64,000 nt of DNA from positions 1-64,000 of the forward strand of contig CALUUT010000022.1 of the NCBI GenBank assembly GCA_944324045.1. Direction: 5' to 3'. The notes beneath the pieces were generated by a model, which saw nothing but the letters and a program-made list of their open reading frames with translations, was not told where the DNA came from and ran no database searches. The stretch's first letter is position 1. The number at the start of each line of letters is the position of its first letter. The DNA comes from an uncultured Desulfovibrionaceae bacterium. Its GTDB lineage: Bacteria > Desulfobacterota > Desulfovibrionia > Desulfovibrionales > Desulfovibrionaceae. Positions 59,243 to 64,000 of the stretch are shown here, one piece after another. Both the position numbers and the translations under genes were made by a program.

Positions 59243-61426
59243 GTGGCTATAAAAATTGCGCTTGCCGGAAACCCGAATTGTGGCAAGACCACCATGTTTA
59301 ACGCGCTGACTGGGGCCAACCAGTATGTTGGAAACTGGCCGGGCGTTACTGTGGAGAAAAAAGAAGGCAAATTAAGGGGCAAAAGAAAGAATGACAATAT
59401 TATTGTCACGGACCTTCCGGGCATTTATTCCCTTTCGCCTTATACCCTGGAAGAGGTTGTCAGTCGTGATTATTTATTGAAAGAGAATCCCGATGTCATT
59501 ATCAATTTGGTTGATGCAACCAATATTGAAAGAAATCTGTATCTGTCGACGCAGTTGATTGAGACGGGGATTCCGGTCGTTATAGCCTTGAATATGGCGG
59601 ATCTGCTTGCAAAAAGAGGGATTAAAATAGATGTTCAACGCCTTTCCATGCTTTTGAACTGTCCGATAATCGAGACGTCCGCTTTGAAACAGAGCGGCCT
59701 TGATGCCTTGATTGATGAGGCCGTTCGGGTTGCAAACAAGGAAAGCGTGGATTTGCCGAGAGAAATTTTTTCAAAAAAGATGGAAAAGGCCATTGAGGAA
59801 GTAAAGGGCGTTCTTCCTGAAGCCGTCACGGAAGATAAAAAAAGATGGTATGCCGTCAAATTCCTTGAAAATGACAGCAAGGTTGTGGAAAGCATGGCGC
59901 TTTCCGCTGCCGGAAAAGATTGCGTCGCAAAACAGAGAGAGGACTTGGAAAAAGACTGCGACAGCGACATGGAAAGCATTGTAACTGATGAACGATATCA
60001 GTTCATACAGAAAATTGTCGGTACAACTGTAAAAAAAGGACATGAAAAATTAACGGCATCGGATAAAATAGACCAGATAGTAACAAACCGTATATTGGGC
60101 ATTCCCATCTTTATTATAGTCATGTTTGTTGTATACTATATATCGGTTACAACAATAGGCACTATAGTAACAGACTGGACCAATGATACTTTTGTCGGAG
60201 CCATTCAAGAGGCGGTGGGCGGTTTTCTCGGCAGTATCGGGACGAGCGACGCTATTCAGAGCCTTGTGGTTGACGGCATTATCGGCGGCGTGGGGGCTGT
60301 GCTCGGATTTGTTCCCCAGATGGCGATTTTATTCCTTTTCCTGTCGCTTCTGGAAGATTGCGGGTACATGGTGCGCATCGCATTCGTCATGGACCGTGTT
60401 TTCAGGCACTTTGGATTATCCGGCAAAAGCTTCATTCCTCTTTTGATTTCTTCCGGATGCGGCATACCGGGAATCATGGCGTCGCGGACCATTGAGCAGG
60501 ACAACGATCGGCGTTTGACCATTATGACCGCCACCTTTATTCCGTGCGGCGCAAAACTTCCGGTTATCGCCCTGATGGGCGGCGTGATGACAAGCTATGC
60601 CACCGGCAGTTACGAAGTCGGCGGATTGATGGCGCCTGTCATGTATTTCCTTGGAATTGTGGCTGTGCTTGTTTCCGCCATAATTTTGAAGAAAACTAAG
60701 CCGTTCTCAGGAAAACCGGCCCCATTTGTCATGGAACTGCCCCAGTATCATATTCCGTCCGCACGGACCGTGCTCCTTCATGTGTGGGAGAGATTAAAGG
60801 GCTTTATCATCAAGGCCGGAACGATTCTGTTCTTGGCTTGCGTCGTCATGTGGTTCCTTAGCGGATTTGGATTCACCGAAAGCGGCTTTGGCCTTGTGGA
60901 AGACAGCGCCGACAGTCTTCTGGCTGTAATCGGCGGATTTATCGCGCCTATCTTTATTCCGCTTGGTTTCGGCGAATGGCAGCCGGTCGCCGCGTCTCTT
61001 TCGGGATTTACTGCAAAAGAGGCCATTGTATCCACCATGGGCGTCTTGGCCAATGTGGCTGGCGACACGGAAGATGCCGTGACCGTGGCCCAGGCTGTCC
61101 AGGTGTGGTTCCCAAGCTCCTTGGCCGCATTTACCTTCCTTCTGTTCAACTTGCTGGATTCTCCCTGTCTTGCGGCGGTCGCCACTATGGCGCAGCAGAT
61201 GCAGTCCAGAAAGTGGTTTTGGTTTGCGATTTTGTTCCAGAATGTCTTTGCATATGTGGTTTGCCTGTGCATCTATCAGATAGGCTCTTTCCTGACCGGC
61301 GGCGGGTTCGACGTCGGAACGGTTTTCGGCATCGTGTTCGCCTTGCTGATTGTTTATCTGTTGTTCAGGCCGGATCCTTACAAACATAACAAGGTTTATT
61401 CAAAGCTGTCCGTACAGGTGGCTTGA
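59243..61426 (+). CDS. feoB: Ferrous iron transporter FeoB (second system)
   Basis: This 727-residue FeoB has the G-domain (GNPNCGKTTMFNALTGANQYVGNWPGVT, DLPGIYSLSPY, LNMAD) and a GDI-like helical region. The membrane domain has a gate region FIPLLISSGCGIPGIMASRTIE (about 397-418) that aligns with ordinary FeoB without insertion. The second gate cysteine is in FIPCGAKLPVIALM. It begins at GTG 59243, 8 bases after AGGAGG. It differs clearly from the FeoB at 51.6-53.7 kb, so the two are separate lineages rather than a recent duplication. Three small accessory genes follow it. Confidence 0.95.
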   Translation: MAIKIALAGNPNCGKTTMFNALTGANQYVGNWPGVTVEKKEGKLRGKRKNDNIIVTDLPGIYSLSPYTLEEVVSRDYLLKENPDVIINLVDATNIERNLYLSTQLIETGIPVVIALNMADLLAKRGIKIDVQRLSMLLNCPIIETSALKQSGLDALIDEAVRVANKESVDLPREIFSKKMEKAIEEVKGVLPEAVTEDKKRWYAVKFLENDSKVVESMALSAAGKDCVAKQREDLEKDCDSDMESIVTDERYQFIQKIVGTTVKKGHEKLTASDKIDQIVTNRILGIPIFIIVMFVVYYISVTTIGTIVTDWTNDTFVGAIQEAVGGFLGSIGTSDAIQSLVVDGIIGGVGAVLGFVPQMAILFLFLSLLEDCGYMVRIAFVMDRVFRHFGLSGKSFIPLLISSGCGIPGIMASRTIEQDNDRRLTIMTATFIPCGAKLPVIALMGGVMTSYATGSYEVGGLMAPVMYFLGIVAVLVSAIILKKTKPFSGKPAPFVMELPQYHIPSARTVLLHVWERLKGFIIKAGTILFLACVVMWFLSGFGFTESGFGLVEDSADSLLAVIGGFIAPIFIPLGFGEWQPVAASLSGFTAKEAIVSTMGVLANVAGDTEDAVTVAQAVQVWFPSSLAAFTFLLFNLLDSPCLAAVATMAQQMQSRKWFWFAILFQNVFAYVVCLCIYQIGSFLTGGGFDVGTVFGIVFALLIVYLLFRPDPYKHNKVYSKLSVQVA

Positions 61427-61439
61427 TAGGATACATAGG

Positions 61440-61468
61440 GTGAAGCCGGATGCCATATCCGGCTTCAC
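61440..61468 (+). other. Intercistronic hairpin after feoB
   Basis: A perfect 11-base stem (GTGAAGCCGGA / TCCGGCTTCAC) with a 7-base loop lies between the feoB stop and the Cys-rich gene. Only an A-run follows, so it is probably an RNA-processing or stability element, not a terminator. Confidence 0.6.
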
Positions 61469-61489
61469 CTGCAAAAAAGGGGCTTGGAA

Positions 61490-61666
61490 ATGGTGGCGGA
61501 TGCTGTTGTTTTGACGTTGATCATTGGATATTGCGTATTTTTTTTGGCGCGCAGATACAAAAAGGCAAAGAATGCCGCCAAACAGGGTTGCCCTGGACGC
61601 TGCGCAGGGTGCTGCGGGTGCGGAAACGCACTGTACAGTGAGATATTTAAGGAAAAACGGAGCTGA
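61490..61666 (+). CDS. FeoB-associated Cys-rich membrane protein
   Basis: This 58-residue protein has one N-terminal membrane helix (about residues 5-20), a basic segment and a cysteine cluster (GCPGRCAGCCGCG). This is the pattern of the FeoB-associated Cys-rich family. It may bind iron or act with FeoB at the cytoplasmic face. AAGGGG lies 7 bases before ATG 61490; a TTG at 61484 is an alternative. It is the first of three accessory genes after feoB. Confidence 0.88.
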   Translation: MVADAVVLTLIIGYCVFFLARRYKKAKNAAKQGCPGRCAGCCGCGNALYSEIFKEKRS

Positions 61667-61671
61667 AGTCT

Positions 61672-61818
61672 ATGGGGGATTCGACCGGCTCGATGTTTTA
61701 TGCTTTTCTGGTTTTTATTTTATTATATGTTGTGGGCATGATTCTGTATCAGGGATATTCGTTTATCAAAAAAAGGCGGGGAAACAGGAAAAGCCGTCAT
61801 ACCGATATGAAGCGTTGA
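61672..61818 (+). CDS. 48-residue single-pass membrane peptide in the feo operon
   Basis: ATG 61672 opens 49 codons that end 10 bases before the next gene. The peptide has one clear membrane helix (MFYAFLVFILLYVVGMILY, residues 8-26) and a strongly basic tail (KKRRGNRKSRHTDMKR), so the C-terminus should be cytoplasmic. It starts 5 bases after the Cys-rich gene and lies in the same direction. GGAG and GAAG lie upstream. No family is recognised. Its length and topology fit a small regulator or stabiliser of FeoB, but this is inferred from position only. Confidence 0.6.
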   Translation: MGDSTGSMFYAFLVFILLYVVGMILYQGYSFIKKRRGNRKSRHTDMKR

Positions 61819-61828
61819 GAGAAGAACT

Positions 61829-62197
61829 ATGGCTGATATTATTATTGTTCTTGTGGTTGCCGTCTTGCTTGGATTGGCGTTGAGGGGAACCATCAAACAT
61901 TTTAAAGGGGAAGGCGGCTGCTGCGGCAAAGGCGCTTGCGACAGCCAGGCAAAAAAGGAAAAGAAGGAACTGACTCATCCTGTTCTTGGGAAAAAGAGTA
62001 TTCGCATAGCCGGCATGCATTGTGAGCGCTGCGTGCGGAACCTCACCCGTGCAATCAACAAAATCGAAGGCGCTTCTGCAAAGGTCAGTTTGAAAGAAGA
62101 ACGGGCCGTAGTTTTCTACGACAGGCCTCTGGATGACGCGCAACTTCGTCAGGCGGTGGAAGCTGCCGGGTTTCAGGTGCTGTCCATTGAATCGTAG
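61829..62197 (+). CDS. Membrane-anchored HMA-domain metal-binding protein
   Basis: This 122-residue protein starts with a membrane helix (IIIVLVVAVLLGLAL, residues 4-18). A short Cys-rich loop (GGCCGKGACDS, about 29-39) follows, like the FeoB-associated Cys-rich family. It then continues into an HMA domain with metal-site GMHCERCVRNLTRAI (about 62-76). HMA domains normally bind Cu+, Zn2+ or related soft metals. Its place at the end of a feo operon therefore suggests a metal chaperone or sensor for the transporter, which is inference. GAGAAG precedes the ATG. The operon ends at a hairpin shortly after. Confidence 0.85.
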   Translation: MADIIIVLVVAVLLGLALRGTIKHFKGEGGCCGKGACDSQAKKEKKELTHPVLGKKSIRIAGMHCERCVRNLTRAINKIEGASAKVSLKEERAVVFYDRPLDDAQLRQAVEAAGFQVLSIES

Positions 62198-62288
62198 AGG
62201 CGCTCTTCGTATTTGGAGAGCAATCAAAATTATAAACGTGATGGATTTCTGGGAAACACAAAAAACTGCTAAAGCAGAAAAACCGTCC

Positions 62289-62308
62289 CGGCAGATGCCG
62301 TTTTTTTT
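62289..62308 (+). terminator. Terminator of the second feo operon
   Basis: CGGC-AGAT-GCCG forms a short stem directly followed by T8. It lies 92 bases after the HMA gene. Confidence 0.7.
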
Positions 62309-62589
62309 ACACACAGGAAAATGGATTGCGCTTTTTGAGAGGAACGCAGATTGCAACGAGGCTGGCGTGGATTCTTTGTTACGGCAGAGTCAACAGCCAT
62401 GCACACGGCCTGTCGTCCGCCAGTGGGGCGAGCGCCACTGTAGAACTTCCTTAAAAATTCCGGCGTGCCGGGCGTTCAATCACAGAATTTCTCGTCGAAT
62501 TTTCCATTGCGTTCCGCTTCTTAAGTGCATCATGTTTTTTGAGGGCACAGATCTTTGTCTGAGCAGGCATTCGGCGTTGCAATCAAAGA

Positions 62590-62629
62590 AAAAAACAGGG
62601 ATTGGAACTTCGTCAATCCCTGTTTTTTA
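62590..62629 (-). terminator. Bidirectional terminator at the end of the EF-G-like gene
   Basis: CAGGGATTG (62597-62605) and CAATCCCTG (62615-62623) form a perfect 9-base stem with A-run before and T-run after. It works on either strand and lies 20 bases past the EF-G-like stop. Confidence 0.85.
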
Positions 62630-62648
62630 TGTTGTGCGGCAGATACAG

Positions 62649-64000
62649 TTATTCGGCTGTATTTTTGCTCTCAGCCACTACTTTGTCCACAACAGGTTGC
62701 GGCGCTTCTTCGTAATGCGCAAGCTCCATGGTGAACACGCCCTGACCGCCGGTCATGGACCGCAGATCGGGCGCATACCGGAGGATTTCGCTCATGGGCA
62801 CATGCGCTTTGACTTCGGTCACGCCGGCCTGCGAGTCAGAGCCGAGCACCTTTCCGCGCCGGCTGGAAAGGTCGCCGATAACGTCTCCCATGTATTCATC
62901 CGGGATGGATACCGTCAGAAGCATGATGGGTTCAAGAAGAACCGGCTTGACTTTTTCCATGCCGTTTTTGAGAGCGAGCGAGCCGGCGATTTTAAAGGCC
63001 ATTTCGGAAGAGTCCACGGTATGGTAGCTTCCGTCATACAGTTTGGCCTTGAAGTCGACCATGGGATATCCGGCGAGGAAACCGCGCGCCGCCGCTTCCT
63101 GTATGCCCTTGTCCACGGCCGGAATGTACTGGCGCGGGATAGCGCCGCCGACAATGGCGTCTTCAAAAACATAGCCGCTGCCGCGTTTAAGGCCTTCCAG
63201 TTCAACCCAGCAATCGCCGAACTGTCCTCTTCCGCCGCTTTGCTTTTTATGTCGTCCCTGAACCTGGACTTTGCCCTTGAATGTTTCAAGGTAGGGAACC
63301 TTGGGAGTTTTAAGCAGAATATCGACCTTGGAGCGGCGTTTCGCCTTTTCTACAGCCTGCTCGACATGCAACTGTCCCATTCCATAGAGCAATATTTCGC
63401 CGGTGTCTTCGTTTCTGGAGAGTTTAAGACAGACGTCTTCATCCAGAAGGCGGTTGACCGCCGCGAAAACCTTGTCTTCATCGCCTTTTTCCTTGGCTGC
63501 AAGCGCAAAAGAAATAAGGTGCGGCGGCAGCGTGGGAGCAAGGAGTTTGAAGGGCGCCTTTTCATCGGCAAGGGTATCCGCCGTGTGCGTATTTTTCAGC
63601 TTGGCTATGGCTACGATTGCGCCGGGTCCGATGGTATCCTTGCAGGGCGTTTGCGCTTTGCCGTTAAGATACAAAAGGGTGCCAAGGCGCTCGATTTCAT
63701 TCGTGTTCATGTTTTTAAGGGCGCTGTCGCTGTTCACTGTTCCGGAAAGCACGCGCGCCACGCTCAGTTGACCGGTGAATGGATCAACCAAGGTTTTAAA
63801 CACAAAGAGCGCCGGGGCCTCGTCAGGCGAACTCGCGCGCTCGCTGCCGTCGTCGCCCTGCCATGCGGCATGGTCAAGCGGCGAAGGGAACAATTCCTGG
63901 ACAGCGTCAAGAATAAACGCGCCGCCCTTGTTGTCCAGGGATGCGGCGACAAGCACAGGAACAAGTTCCCGTTTAAGGACGCCGCTTTTCAGGGCCGTAG
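62649..64000 (-). CDS. Translation elongation factor G-like protein, 5' end cut off by window edge
   Basis: The last 450 codons of an EF-G-type GTPase are present, and the frame is open to the window edge. Domain II (FKTLVDPFTGQLSVARVLSGT), domain III (ILLYGMGQLHVEQAVEKAKRR) and domain IV (SGGRGQFGDCWVELEG and DGSYHTVDSSEMAFKIAGSLA) are visible. Domain V (EPIMLLTVSIPDEYMGDVIGDLSSRRGKVLG) follows. The GTPase domain lies outside the window. The phrase SLDNKGGAFILDAVQELFPSPLDH just before domain II is typical. The sequence departs from canonical FusA, so it may be a second EF-G-like factor rather than the main EF-G. No str operon genes are visible. Confidence 0.88.
   Translation of the reverse strand, partial: TALKSGVLKRELVPVLVAASLDNKGGAFILDAVQELFPSPLDHAAWQGDDGSERASSPDEAPALFVFKTLVDPFTGQLSVARVLSGTVNSDSALKNMNTNEIERLGTLLYLNGKAQTPCKDTIGPGAIVAIAKLKNTHTADTLADEKAPFKLLAPTLPPHLISFALAAKEKGDEDKVFAAVNRLLDEDVCLKLSRNEDTGEILLYGMGQLHVEQAVEKAKRRSKVDILLKTPKVPYLETFKGKVQVQGRHKKQSGGRGQFGDCWVELEGLKRGSGYVFEDAIVGGAIPRQYIPAVDKGIQEAAARGFLAGYPMVDFKAKLYDGSYHTVDSSEMAFKIAGSLALKNGMEKVKPVLLEPIMLLTVSIPDEYMGDVIGDLSSRRGKVLGSDSQAGVTEVKAHVPMSEILRYAPDLRSMTGGQGVFTMELAHYEEAPQPVVDKVVAESKNTAE

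Larger units (their letters stand above)
62198..62648. other. Intergenic region between the second feo operon and the EF-G-like gene
   Basis: No gene is supported in 451 bases. It contains two terminators (62289-62308 and 62590-62629). Between them lies a short hairpin CAGTGG-N8-CCACTG at 62421-62440. Broken frames on the minus strand look like debris and could not be assigned. Confidence 0.4.

Overview
The window looks like chromosome from a gut- or sediment-type member of the Desulfovibrionaceae (Desulfobacterota). This is inferred from gene content and order: rpsF-rpsR-rplI-dnaB, a cheB-HEAT-cheR-parA-cheW-cheY-cheA operon, a pseudouridine synthase fused to dephospho-CoA kinase, tandem feoA genes before feoB with Cys-rich accessory proteins, and lptD, which marks a Gram-negative envelope. 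Base composition is moderately GC-rich (low to mid 50s by eye) with GC-rich third codon positions, which explains the many long antisense shadow frames. No rRNA, CRISPR array, insertion sequence or prophage was found.

Bases 1-17621 carry a type VI secretion system (T6SS) in two converging arms. The plus arm starts with a VgrG-type loading module (two pentapeptide-repeat proteins, DUF3540, DUF4150 PAAR-like tip) and runs through tssJ-tssK-tssL-tssM, an unassigned membrane-anchored protein and tssE. The minus arm reads tssA-tssB-tssC-hcp-clpV plus an unassigned gene. The arms meet at a symmetric terminator near 9614-9643. tssF, tssG and vgrG are not present and may lie left of the window.

Bases 17.9-34 kb hold an HD phosphohydrolase, a YeiH-type membrane protein, lptD, alr, the ribosomal protein/dnaB cluster, a LysR regulator divergent from a macA-macB-outer membrane factor efflux operon, a nitroreductase and a tRNA-Pro(CGG) gene with its own promoter and terminator.

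Bases 34.5-43.5 kb form one chemosensory operon with a HEAT-repeat protein, a ParA-type ATPase and a CheA that has two HPt domains plus a third one lacking its histidine. Downstream are a TPR lipoprotein, dprA, a Xer recombinase and two small flavin-type proteins.

Bases 48-64 kb contain the RluD-CoaE fusion, an ABC ATPase without visible partners, a first Feo iron system, an FKBP isomerase, an M20 amidohydrolase divergent from a TrmB regulator-lysA pair, and a DtxR-family regulator divergent from a second, larger Feo operon (feoA-feoA-feoB, a Cys-rich membrane peptide, a 48-residue membrane peptide and a membrane-anchored HMA protein). The window ends inside an EF-G-like GTPase.

The most interesting leads are the degenerate P-loop in TssM, the anchored AMIN-like protein in a T6SS whose TssL has no peptidoglycan-binding domain, the chemosensory operon with the pseudo-HPt, the small-protein set of the second Feo operon with phased operator half-sites, and the TrmB promoter with an operator-like dyad and almost no leader.
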